NCBI GenBank assembly: GCA_949288685.1
Contig: CASELB010000008.1
Coordinates: forward strand, 1-11,796
DNA: 11,796 bases
Reading direction: 5' to 3'
Source of the DNA: an uncultured bacterium
GTDB taxonomy: Bacteria; Cyanobacteriota; Vampirovibrionia; Gastranaerophilales; Gastranaerophilaceae
The position numbers and the translations under genes are program-made. This document shows positions 1 through 6,949 of this stretch, one piece after another; within the stretch, counting starts at the first letter, position 1, and each line of letters starts with the position of its first letter. The notes under the pieces are model-generated. The model had not been told where the DNA came from, made no database searches, and saw nothing but the letters and a program-made list of their open reading frames with translations.

Positions 1-3
1 AAA

Positions 4-1578
4 ATGTTAGCAATAATGCCTGACAAAATTGTCCGTAATGTTACGCATGACCAGTTGGAAGATGTAATAGAAATAGTGCTTGATATAGGACGTATTCCAG
101 AAATCAGGCACGCCGGCGGAAAAATTGAGCGTATAGGATGTGAAGAGATTACCGAGGATGACATTAATTTCATAACCAGCCACCTCCAGGAATTTACATC
201 TGATAACCGCTCAGGAATACCGGGAACCTTGCACAGAATTAGCGCTATAAGAAACAGACAGGGTAAAATAGTTGGTCTAACGTGCCGTATAGGACGTGTA
301 ATTACAGGAACAATTGCTTGCATAAAGGATGTATGCTTATTAGGGAAAAGTATTTTATTTTTAGGACGCCCGGGAGTTGGTAAAACCACTAAATTAAGAG
401 AGATTTCAAGACTCGTTGCTGATGAACTCGGCAAACGTGTTGTTATTGTCGATACATCTAATGAAATAGCAGGTGACGGAGATACACCGCACCCTGCAAT
501 AGGTTGTGCAAGACGTATGCAGGTTCGCCAACCTGAGTTTCAAAAGGATATCATGATAGAAGCGGTTGAAAACCATACACCGGAAGTCATTGTTGTAGAT
601 GAAATCGGTACGGAAGCAGAAGCACAGGCTGCAAGAACGATAGCAGAACGCGGAGTTATGCTGATAGCAACGGCTCACGGCAACAGCCTCGAAAGTCTTA
701 TTAAAAACCCGACACTCTCCGATCTTGTCGGTGGTGTACAATCAGTAACTCTGGGAGATGATGAAGCAAAACGACGCGGCTCACAAAAAACAGTACTTGA
801 ACGTGAAAAACAACCGACTTTTGACATTGTTATCGAAATTATCGACAGAAACACGCTTGCTGTTTATAAAGACGCATCAGAAGCTGTTGACTATATTTTA
901 AGAGGATGGCCTATAAGACCGGAAATCAGGAAAGTCGACAAAGCCTATGAAGAACCGGCAAAAATTGAACAGCCGGCACAGACTGTTGTTCAGCACATCA
1001 ATAAAATTGAAGAAAAAATCCTTCCGGAAGCAAGCGACAGTCTTAAGTTCTCTTTCAACAGAAAACAGTATGTTGAAGATATGAAACCGTTTAAAAAGAT
1101 TTATCTTTACGCTGTATCAAGAACTATAGTAGAAAAAATCATTGAGCGGCTTGACTTAAATGTCGAAATTACCAGAAATATTGATGAAGCAGATTTAGTC
1201 ATTGCACACAAAAACTTCGCCAAAGGCGGCGCAAAAGTTTTATCCACTGCAAATGATTACAGGCTGCAAATATTCTATGTAAAAACTAATTCTATGGCAC
1301 AAATCCAAAAAGTTATGAAAGAAGCCCTTGATATGCAAAACCAGGCAGAAAAACTGCAAGGTTACTGTGATGATGCAGAACGCGCGCTGGATGAAGCCAA
1401 AGCCGCCATTAATAAAATTTTGGCAGGCGCAGAAAATATAGAACTTTCACCGCAAAATCAGCACATAAGGAAACTGCAGCACGAACTTATCGAACAGCAT
1501 AATCTTGAGAGTACATCTGTTGGAGAAGGGTCTAATCGCCACCTGAGAATAGTAGGCGGGAAAGAATTTCGAGGATAA
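4..1578 (+). CDS. ycf45: Ycf45-like AAA ATPase with C-terminal R3H nucleic-acid-binding domain
   Basis: This 524-residue protein combines a SpoIIIAA-like P-loop ATPase with a single-stranded nucleic-acid-binding R3H domain, the architecture of the cyanobacterial and plastid Ycf45 family. Seen directly: a Walker A motif GRPGVGKTT at residues 121-129; a Walker B strand ending in D199-E200 (VIVVDEIG); an arginine-rich SGIPGTLHRIS-type segment before the P-loop; and an R3H signature near residues 483-515 with R489 and H493 spaced as R-x3-H, followed by a GEGSNRHLRI strand. A middle region (about 361-440) with repeated beta-alpha pattern links the two domains, and a predicted helix precedes R3H. 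The start is uncertain because the ATG lies three bases from the window edge; Met5 is an alternative, and a start further upstream cannot be excluded. The molecular role of this family is not settled; ATP-dependent nucleic-acid binding is the reasonable reading. pflA follows 66 bases downstream with no clear terminator between them. Confidence 0.85.
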   Translation: MLAIMPDKIVRNVTHDQLEDVIEIVLDIGRIPEIRHAGGKIERIGCEEITEDDINFITSHLQEFTSDNRSGIPGTLHRISAIRNRQGKIVGLTCRIGRVITGTIACIKDVCLLGKSILFLGRPGVGKTTKLREISRLVADELGKRVVIVDTSNEIAGDGDTPHPAIGCARRMQVRQPEFQKDIMIEAVENHTPEVIVVDEIGTEAEAQAARTIAERGVMLIATAHGNSLESLIKNPTLSDLVGGVQSVTLGDDEAKRRGSQKTVLEREKQPTFDIVIEIIDRNTLAVYKDASEAVDYILRGWPIRPEIRKVDKAYEEPAKIEQPAQTVVQHINKIEEKILPEASDSLKFSFNRKQYVEDMKPFKKIYLYAVSRTIVEKIIERLDLNVEITRNIDEADLVIAHKNFAKGGAKVLSTANDYRLQIFYVKTNSMAQIQKVMKEALDMQNQAEKLQGYCDDAERALDEAKAAINKILAGAENIELSPQNQHIRKLQHELIEQHNLESTSVGEGSNRHLRIVGGKEFRG

Positions 1579-1644
1579 TTCCCTATTTTATTAAATCCGG
1601 CGGTTAATGATTATAATAAGTTTTTATTATATAATTAATCTGTT

Positions 1645-2367
1645 ATGGAGATTTGCAATTATCACTCGATACAAACAATGGGAACACTTGACGGACCTGG
1701 GATTAGATACGTTTTATTCCTGCAGGGATGCTGTTTCCGGTGTCTGTTTTGCCACAATCCCGATACATGGTCAGGCAAAGCAAATACCATGACAACGGAC
1801 GAGTTTTTACAGGATGTTTTGAAATACAAAGTCTTCTACGACTCATCAGGCGGCGGAGTTACCGTTTCGGGTGGTGAGCCTCTTTTACAAATACCTTTTT
1901 TGATTGAAGCGTTTAAAAAGTTCAAAGAGCACAGCATTCATACCGCTGTTGATACTTGCGGGTATATCGATATTACAGATAATCTAAAAGAATTAATGAA
2001 ATATACAAACCTTGTAATGCTTGATATCAAACACCTGAACAATACTATTCACAAAGAATTGACCGGCAAACCAAATGATAAAGTACTGAAATTTCTGGAT
2101 TTCTTACAGGAAAATAATGTACAAACAAGGATACGTCAGGTTTTAACCCCGGGGTATACTATGGAAGAGGAATATATCTCAGGATTAATCAAATTTTTAA
2201 AGAACTATAAACTGGAAAAATTAGAACTATTGCCTTATCACGATATGGCACGCGACAAATACAAAAAACTCGGACTTGAATATAAATTAAACGCAAGAAC
2301 ACCAACAAAAGAAGAAATTGCAAAAATTAAAGAACGATTTATTCAGGAAGGATTTGATACAATATAA
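1645..2367 (+). CDS. pflA: Pyruvate formate-lyase activating enzyme (radical SAM)
   Basis: This 240-residue protein is a radical SAM enzyme that would use S-adenosylmethionine and a [4Fe-4S] cluster to install the glycyl radical on pyruvate formate-lyase in the cytoplasm. Seen directly: the DGPGIR motif (16-21), the cluster-binding C29-x3-C33-x2-C36 (followed by HNPDTW), the SAM-binding SGGGVTVSGGEPL stretch (68-80), VDTCG (102-106), LDIKH (126-130) and a PflA-like ELLPYHDM...KLG end (194-210). Its length matches PflA (about 245 residues), and there is no ferredoxin-type insert as in many other glycyl-radical activases. The start is fixed: the in-frame codons just before it read TAA TCT GTT ATG, so no earlier start exists. 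No Shine-Dalgarno sequence is visible; TATAAT-like hexamers lie at 1612-1617 and 1630-1635. No pyruvate formate-lyase gene is adjacent, so the partner must lie elsewhere; activation of another glycyl-radical enzyme is possible. Confidence 0.9.
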   Translation: MEICNYHSIQTMGTLDGPGIRYVLFLQGCCFRCLFCHNPDTWSGKANTMTTDEFLQDVLKYKVFYDSSGGGVTVSGGEPLLQIPFLIEAFKKFKEHSIHTAVDTCGYIDITDNLKELMKYTNLVMLDIKHLNNTIHKELTGKPNDKVLKFLDFLQENNVQTRIRQVLTPGYTMEEEYISGLIKFLKNYKLEKLELLPYHDMARDKYKKLGLEYKLNARTPTKEEIAKIKERFIQEGFDTI

Positions 2368-2398
2368 AAACGGCTTTGAAAATATTTTTCAAAGCCGT
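2366..2398 (-). terminator. Convergent intrinsic terminator between pflA and the lysozyme gene
   Basis: A perfect 13-base-pair stem has arms at 2370-2382 and 2386-2398 (ACGGCTTTGAAAA and its complement) with a three-base loop. On the minus strand the stem is followed by a T-tract (2369-2366, then ATATT), so it is a canonical terminator for the lysozyme gene. The plus strand lacks a T-run after the stem, so termination of pflA there is less certain, although A/U pairs at the base of the arms may help. Confidence 0.85.
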
Positions 2399-2405
2399 CT
2401 GAATA

Positions 2406-3182
2406 TTATGCCAAGTATTCTTTAGATGCCGTATCAAAATTATCAATTCTTGATTCTATTTTATCTATCCTTGCAGTCCACCCTTTGCCAAATGTTTTCC
2501 AAGTTTTCAGCCCATGCAGCCATTCAAGCCTGTTTTCAAGCATTGTATCCGCATCTCCGTTGGATTTTGCAAGAAGTTTCTTTGCACGCCCGATACCGCT
2601 GTGAATTGCCGTATCAAACACAACATAAGCTAATTTGGCATCCCCTTTTTCCGCTATCTCTTTAGCGCCTGATTTTTCCCAGAATAACTGATAATAAACT
2701 TGTTTTGCCTCTTCTCTGGTAAGGTTTTTAACATTTTTTGACGAAATATTATTCAACTTACAGTACCAATCATAGGTACTTTGTGTAACCCCCATATTAG
2801 TAGCCCCGCCCGGATCTTTAGGATGATTTACATAACCGCCTTCATCCTTAAAAACATATTCCATAATCTTATCAAATGCCTGACCTGCATCAATACTTTC
2901 TGTCTCTAATAAAGTTTCAGCAGGCGGCAACGTAACAGGCGCAAGCTGTATTTGAGCCGGCGAAAGCGCATAACGTATACTGCTCAACTGCTTATGTAAA
3001 CCTTCCATCATATTACTAAAAATTTCTAACGGATTTAGAACCGGTGAATTAGTTAAAGGAGGAATGTTCGTATTAAAATTAAACAACAATTTCTGTTCAT
3101 TTATTTTAGAAATTGCCATACTATCCGCTGCATAAGATGTTTCTATTGGTTTTATAGCAACATTATAATCATTGCCTGACAT
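2406..3182 (-). CDS. GH108-type lysozyme with peptidoglycan-binding C-terminus and long unusual N-terminal extension
   Basis: This 258-residue protein resembles glycoside hydrolase family 108 muramidases, which cleave the glycan strands of peptidoglycan. The catalytic-domain signature is at residues 113-134: DEGGYVNHPKDPGG then TNMGVTQ, with E114 the expected catalytic glutamate. The C-terminal half (about 186-245: VFDTAIHSG..RAKKLLA, LENRLEWL, FGKGWTARID) fits the peptidoglycan-binding domain normally paired with GH108. Residues 1-105 are different: no signal peptide or membrane segment, asparagine/serine/proline-rich and probably disordered, with a possible helix at 50-72. The start is well supported by a GAGGAGAA ribosome site (core 3189-3193) six bases upstream of the ATG. 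Many family members are phage endolysins or secretion-associated muramidases, but no phage genes are nearby. Export route unknown. Likely monocistronic: own promoter upstream, strong terminator downstream. Confidence 0.8.
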   Translation of the reverse strand: MSGNDYNVAIKPIETSYAADSMAISKINEQKLLFNFNTNIPPLTNSPVLNPLEIFSNMMEGLHKQLSSIRYALSPAQIQLAPVTLPPAETLLETESIDAGQAFDKIMEYVFKDEGGYVNHPKDPGGATNMGVTQSTYDWYCKLNNISSKNVKNLTREEAKQVYYQLFWEKSGAKEIAEKGDAKLAYVVFDTAIHSGIGRAKKLLAKSNGDADTMLENRLEWLHGLKTWKTFGKGWTARIDKIESRIDNFDTASKEYLA

Positions 3183-3235
3183 AGTATTCTCCTCGTGTTA
3201 TATATATAAAGTTTATGTCTGGCAAAAACTTGCTT

Positions 3236-3255
3236 TTTTGTTACATTTTGTTACA
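3236..3255. repeat. Two tandem 10-base repeats in the divergent promoter region
   Basis: TTTTGTTACA occurs twice back to back (3236-3245 and 3246-3255); on the minus strand this reads TGTAACAAAA twice. The 10-base period is one helical turn, and the repeat abuts the -10 box of the lysozyme promoter and spans its predicted transcription start. This could be a small operator or simply low-complexity sequence; function is inference. Confidence 0.5.
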
Positions 3256-3263
3256 TTATAGCA
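3255..3263 (-). promoter_or_regulatory. Extended -10 promoter for the lysozyme gene
   Basis: On the minus strand the bases read TGCTATAAT: a consensus TATAAT (3260-3255) preceded by the TGn of an extended -10 element. No good -35 hexamer lies at 16-18 bases, which is tolerated for extended -10 promoters; a TTTACA lies too close, at 13 bases. Transcription would begin near 3248, giving a leader of about 66 bases with the two TGTAACAAAA repeats at its start and the GAGGAGAA ribosome site at its end. Confidence 0.5.
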
Positions 3264-3294
3264 ATTTTTTTTATGTAAAATTTTTTATATAAAT

Positions 3295-5181
3295 ATGGAA
3301 GGAATTAGTGTAAGACAATACGCGTTAAACAAGGGCAGAAATGTCAGTATGAAAAGTGCTGACAACAATCAGACTGCACCGGATACAACTGCCGCAAATA
3401 CCCAAACAACCGCAAATCCTACCGATACATTTACTCCGGCTGATAACACAGATAAAAGCAATAAAAAACTTAAAAATATCCTGATTGGAAGCGGTATTGC
3501 ACTTGTTGCCGGAAGTTATGCAGCAGTATTTTACAGAAAAAATATTATGGATTTTGCATCCAATTTTATTAAAAAAGGGTATTTAAAAGCAGAAACCCTG
3601 AAAAATAAAACAAAAGAACAGACAACCTTTCTGGAAACTTTATACATTAAAGCAGCGCGTTTTCTGGATAAAACATTAATGCGTTCACAAATGTTTGTTA
3701 ATTTCTCTGCAATGAAAGACAGCTTTGCAAACAAGGTTGCAAGAGCTTTGCATCTTGGCAAACTCTGTGATAAAATGACTCAAACCTGGGATAAACTTGC
3801 AACTAAAGCCGTATTATCTAATTACAGAAAATGCAGCAGTTCTTTTGATAAAACCAACCGTATGATTTCTGATAAAATTGATAAATTAAGACAAACAGAA
3901 GATTTATCCAGAATAATAACAATAGAAGGTGAAAATTATACCATAGGGCAGGTTCTAAATATAATAAAGAGCAATATGGCTGATGCATACAAAATGTATG
4001 GCAAAAACTTCTCTGAAGAAGCGTTTAAAACTAGAAAACAAATTCTTACAGACCGGCTAAAAGGGGTAAATGACAAGTTTTATGATGCGTACACATCAAT
4101 GGACTATTATAAAAAAGGTGAGTTTACAAGATTCACCGTTGAAGAATGGCTTGCCCCGATTAAAGCTGCTTATCAAGATTACCTGTTAAAAAACAAGTCT
4201 CTAATTTCTAACAATATTGATGACAAGTTCTTTGCAACATATAAACTTATTAAAAACTTTGATAAGATTATAGCCCCGCAGGATACTAAATCCCGTGAAA
4301 TATTAAAAGATATAATCCATAAATTAAAAGAATACCGTACTCTTTCAGGCACAAACGAATTAACTTCCAGAGAAGCCCTGACAAAAGACATTGAAACAAA
4401 AATTGAAACAATTATTGCTCAAATGAAAGAAAACCCGATATATAAAGAAAAAGCATTTACAGAGATTACCGGACTTGCCCAAAATATACAAACAACAATT
4501 AACGCCGGACAAAAAGGCAAACTGCAGGAAACATTAACTTACCTGAAAGCTGTTTTACCGCGCAACGAATATTTGAATATAAGACGTCAGGTTTACAAGA
4601 CCTCTGATAAACTTAATAAAATCACAACAGCCGAAGGCGACTTATACTTTGACAAACTAAGAGACATAACTCTGGGCTCGGCACTAACAGATATAACTTT
4701 CGGTATGATATCCCCGCTTGCAATGATGGGAGTAATGATTGCCGCAGATGATACAAAAAATGAAAGGATTTCAACAACACTAAAACTTGGTATTCCGCTC
4801 CTCGGTGGTGTTGCGACATCAACAGCACTATTATTTATGCTGGTAGCAGGCGGCAAAGCAATTGCTTTATCAACGATTTTCTCATTAATTCTTAACAGAA
4901 TAGGTACCGTAGCAGACAATAAACTTAAAACCCATCAGCAAGAAAAAAATCCCAAATTAAATAATCTTGTAAATAATATAAATACCTCCTCAACATTTCT
5001 TGCTTCAGGCGGAACATCATATTTTATAAACCACGCGGCGGAAAAAGGTTTAAAAACGGCAGAACATTACACAAACGAAAAGATTATAAAAAAACTACCC
5101 GTACATAAAAAGCCGGCAACTACCCAAAATACCGCAGTTGCAAATACGCAGGAAACAACAGATACACCCCAAACAGTGTAA
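3295..5181 (+). CDS. Unknown 628-residue membrane-associated protein, helix-rich
   Basis: I do not recognise a family. Seen directly: a threonine/asparagine/proline-rich N-terminal segment (about 22-50), a basic patch, then a hydrophobic segment at about 61-80 that looks like a membrane anchor rather than a cleavable signal. Residues 85-455 are long, charged and lysine-rich with strong helical character and few prolines, suggesting coiled coil or helical bundles. Two or three further hydrophobic glycine/alanine-rich segments lie at about 464-484 and 496-536. The tail is lysine-rich and ends in a second threonine/glutamine/alanine-rich stretch (606-628). The start is uncertain: ATG 3295 lacks an upstream ribosome site, while Met19 at 3349 has an AAGGG about 14 bases upstream. 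It is divergent from the lysozyme gene and converges on the thioredoxin gene with an 8-base gap. Probably an envelope protein; no enzymatic motif seen. Confidence 0.75.
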   Translation: MEGISVRQYALNKGRNVSMKSADNNQTAPDTTAANTQTTANPTDTFTPADNTDKSNKKLKNILIGSGIALVAGSYAAVFYRKNIMDFASNFIKKGYLKAETLKNKTKEQTTFLETLYIKAARFLDKTLMRSQMFVNFSAMKDSFANKVARALHLGKLCDKMTQTWDKLATKAVLSNYRKCSSSFDKTNRMISDKIDKLRQTEDLSRIITIEGENYTIGQVLNIIKSNMADAYKMYGKNFSEEAFKTRKQILTDRLKGVNDKFYDAYTSMDYYKKGEFTRFTVEEWLAPIKAAYQDYLLKNKSLISNNIDDKFFATYKLIKNFDKIIAPQDTKSREILKDIIHKLKEYRTLSGTNELTSREALTKDIETKIETIIAQMKENPIYKEKAFTEITGLAQNIQTTINAGQKGKLQETLTYLKAVLPRNEYLNIRRQVYKTSDKLNKITTAEGDLYFDKLRDITLGSALTDITFGMISPLAMMGVMIAADDTKNERISTTLKLGIPLLGGVATSTALLFMLVAGGKAIALSTIFSLILNRIGTVADNKLKTHQQEKNPKLNNLVNNINTSSTFLASGGTSYFINHAAEKGLKTAEHYTNEKIIKKLPVHKKPATTQNTAVANTQETTDTPQTV

Positions 5182-5189
5182 TAATGCTT

Positions 5190-5636
5190 TTATTTTCCCT
5201 TTTGCCCCTGCACAGAACGCTCTTTTAAGTAAGTATCAAGCACATCTTTTAATTTGTTTTCCGCTGACAAATAATACGGGTGCACAGGATGTACAACTTT
5301 GTCACGGGGCTCATAAATAAATACCGCAGGAATTGTTTGTATTCTAAACTTATTACAGAGTATTTCGTTTCTTGAGTCATATACATCCAGTTTAACAAAA
5401 TGATATTTACCTTTGTATGCTGCAGCTATTCTGTTAAATACAGGCATAAACTCCACACAGTATTTGCAATCATCACTATAGAAATACAAAACCGAAGGTT
5501 CCTTAAGGTTATACACATCCTGAAACGCCGGACTGTTAGCATGCGACGATACTTTCTGCGCAAATACAACATAAGATGAGCACGTAACTATAAATAACCC
5601 GAGTACAAAAATAATAATTTTTTTTATATTTTTCAT
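5190..5636 (-). CDS. Exported thioredoxin-like protein (CKYC active site)
   Basis: This 148-residue protein has a thioredoxin fold. Residues 1-4 are basic and 5-26 hydrophobic (signal peptide or membrane anchor, ending near VVFA). The redox motif is SDDC57-K-Y-C60, preceded by a VLYFYS strand, and the cis-proline loop is T101-I-P103-A followed by VFIYEP. It therefore probably acts outside the cytoplasmic membrane in thiol-disulfide exchange; whether it oxidises, isomerises or reduces cannot be told from sequence. Its ATG overlaps the TGA of glgC (ATGA, 5633-5636), so translation is probably coupled, and an AAGGTG in the glgC 3' end can serve as ribosome site. No terminator is visible after its stop codon; the opposing gene ends eight bases away. 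Confidence 0.85.
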   Translation of the reverse strand: MKNIKKIIIFVLGLFIVTCSSYVVFAQKVSSHANSPAFQDVYNLKEPSVLYFYSDDCKYCVEFMPVFNRIAAAYKGKYHFVKLDVYDSRNEILCNKFRIQTIPAVFIYEPRDKVVHPVHPYYLSAENKLKDVLDTYLKERSVQGQKGK

Positions 5637-6868
5637 AAAATAGCACCTTTTGGAACAACAGTCACACCGTTTGGAGAAACATAAAACCCGCGTTTTTCAT
5701 CCTCTTCACGGTTAAACCCGATTTTGGTATAAGGCGGGATTGAAACATTTTTATCAATAATAGCTCTTCTGATTTCTGAATAACGCCCGACGTTAACATC
5801 TTCCATCAAAATACTTTCCGTAACCTGCGAGTAGCTGTTAATTCTCACTTTCGGAGACAGTACGCACTTGGAGATTATTCCGCCTGATACAATACAACCT
5901 TCTGACACCATAGAATTTGTTGCCATACCAATCCTATCACCTTCCTGCCAGATAAATTTTGCAGGAGGATAGTTATAATTAAAAGTTCTAAGCGGCCACT
6001 TGTTTGAATACAAATTCAATTCGGGATTTGCAACAAGCAAATCCATATTCGCCTGCCAGTACGCGTCCACACACCCGACATCGCGCCAGTAACCGCGCTC
6101 TGCCTCGGTCATGCCCGCAAATTTATTTGAATAAAAATTGTAAATATATATATTCTTACCCTGATTTAAAAGCATAGGAATAACATTCTTACCAAAATCA
6201 TGGTTGGAATTTTCAATCCCAGCATCCTCGATAAGAGCATCCAGAAGAATATCTTTTTTAAAAATATAATTTCCCATAGATGCCAGGCACATATCCGGAT
6301 TATTTGGCATCGGTTTTGGCGGATATTGAGGTTTTTCCACAAAATTGGTCAAACGCCAGTTATCATCCACTTCTATAATTCCGAATTCCGACGCCTCAGA
6401 TAACGGAATAGGAATAGCAGAAATTGTTAAATCCGCATTATTTTTCTTATGAAAATGCAGCATTTGCGAAACATCCATTTTATAAATATGGTCGCCGCCA
6501 AACACGCACACATATTTCGGGTCTTCGTCATTGATATGAAACATATTCTGGTAAACAGCATCCGCGGTTCCCTGATACCAGGCACCTCCGGTTCTCATCT
6601 GGGCAGGAACAAGATCTATATACTGATTAATATGCGGAGAAAGTGCCCAGCCGCGCGAAATATGTTTATTCAATGAATCTGACTTGTACTGGGTTAAAAC
6701 TTTAATCTTATAGAAACCCGAATTTATAAAGTTGTTAAGCACAAAATCAATAATCCTGTACCGTCCGCCAAAAGGAACAGCGGGTTTTGCTCTGTCCTTA
6801 GTCAACGGGTAAAGTCTTTTGCCCTCACCGCCCGCAAGTATCATAACAAGAGTATTATCCTGTGCCAT
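5633..6868 (-). CDS. glgC: Glucose-1-phosphate adenylyltransferase (ADP-glucose pyrophosphorylase)
   Basis: GlgC makes ADP-glucose from glucose-1-phosphate and ATP, the committed step of bacterial glycogen synthesis in the cytoplasm. The 411-residue protein shows the nucleotidyltransferase signature LAGGEGKRLYPLT (11-23), KPAVPFGG (28-35), WYQGTADAV (97-105), GGDHIYKMD (124-132, with the metal-binding Asp), FVEKP (176-180), SMGNYIF (197-203), and a C-terminal left-handed beta-helix region (about 315-390) with isoleucine/valine-rich hexapeptide rungs. ATG 6868 is chosen over a longer TTG reading from 6898 because it is preceded by a very G-rich ribosome site and because MAQDNT.. leads directly into the first strand. 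The thioredoxin gene overlaps its stop. No other glycogen gene (glgA, glgB, glgP) is in the window. Confidence 0.95.
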   Translation of the reverse strand: MAQDNTLVMILAGGEGKRLYPLTKDRAKPAVPFGGRYRIIDFVLNNFINSGFYKIKVLTQYKSDSLNKHISRGWALSPHINQYIDLVPAQMRTGGAWYQGTADAVYQNMFHINDEDPKYVCVFGGDHIYKMDVSQMLHFHKKNNADLTISAIPIPLSEASEFGIIEVDDNWRLTNFVEKPQYPPKPMPNNPDMCLASMGNYIFKKDILLDALIEDAGIENSNHDFGKNVIPMLLNQGKNIYIYNFYSNKFAGMTEAERGYWRDVGCVDAYWQANMDLLVANPELNLYSNKWPLRTFNYNYPPAKFIWQEGDRIGMATNSMVSEGCIVSGGIISKCVLSPKVRINSYSQVTESILMEDVNVGRYSEIRRAIIDKNVSIPPYTKIGFNREEDEKRGFYVSPNGVTVVPKGAIL

Positions 6869-6873
6869 AAATT

Positions 6874-6883
6874 CCCCGCCCCT
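6874..6883 (-). promoter_or_regulatory. G-rich ribosome binding site that fixes the glgC start
   Basis: AGGGGCGGGG on the minus strand lies 5 bases upstream of ATG 6868. This purine run, rare in such an AT-rich intergenic region, supports the internal ATG over the upstream TTG. The GGGG form differs from the AGGAG of the lysozyme and RHH genes but resembles the GGGGGA before the LysM gene. Confidence 0.65.
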
Positions 6884-6896
6884 ATACTTTCTCTTC

Positions 6897-6941
6897 AATT
6901 ATTAGTTTAACAGATAAAATATTTTTTTTCATCTAATAATT
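6897..6941. repeat. Inverted repeat upstream of glgC
   Basis: Two perfect 9-base arms, AATTATTAG at 6897-6905 and CTAATAATT at 6933-6941, flank a 27-base AT-rich spacer in the gap between the CNNM gene and glgC. No T-tract follows an arm in the way expected of a terminator. It may be an operator or a weak structure in the glgC leader; no confident -35/-10 pair was found here. Confidence 0.45.
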
Positions 6942-6949
6942 AAAAAATA

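Noticed and set aside
3276..3294. Promoter for the 628-residue gene from TAAAAT (3276-3281) or TATATAAA (3286-3293)
   Set aside because: No -35 hexamer lies at suitable spacing, and the AT-rich sequence offers many chance matches; the promoter could not be fixed.
6869..6898. Ten-codon N-terminal extension of GlgC starting at a TTG (6898)
   Set aside because: The extension is encoded by the G-rich ribosome binding site itself; ATG 6868 lies at the right distance downstream and gives the usual GlgC N-terminus.
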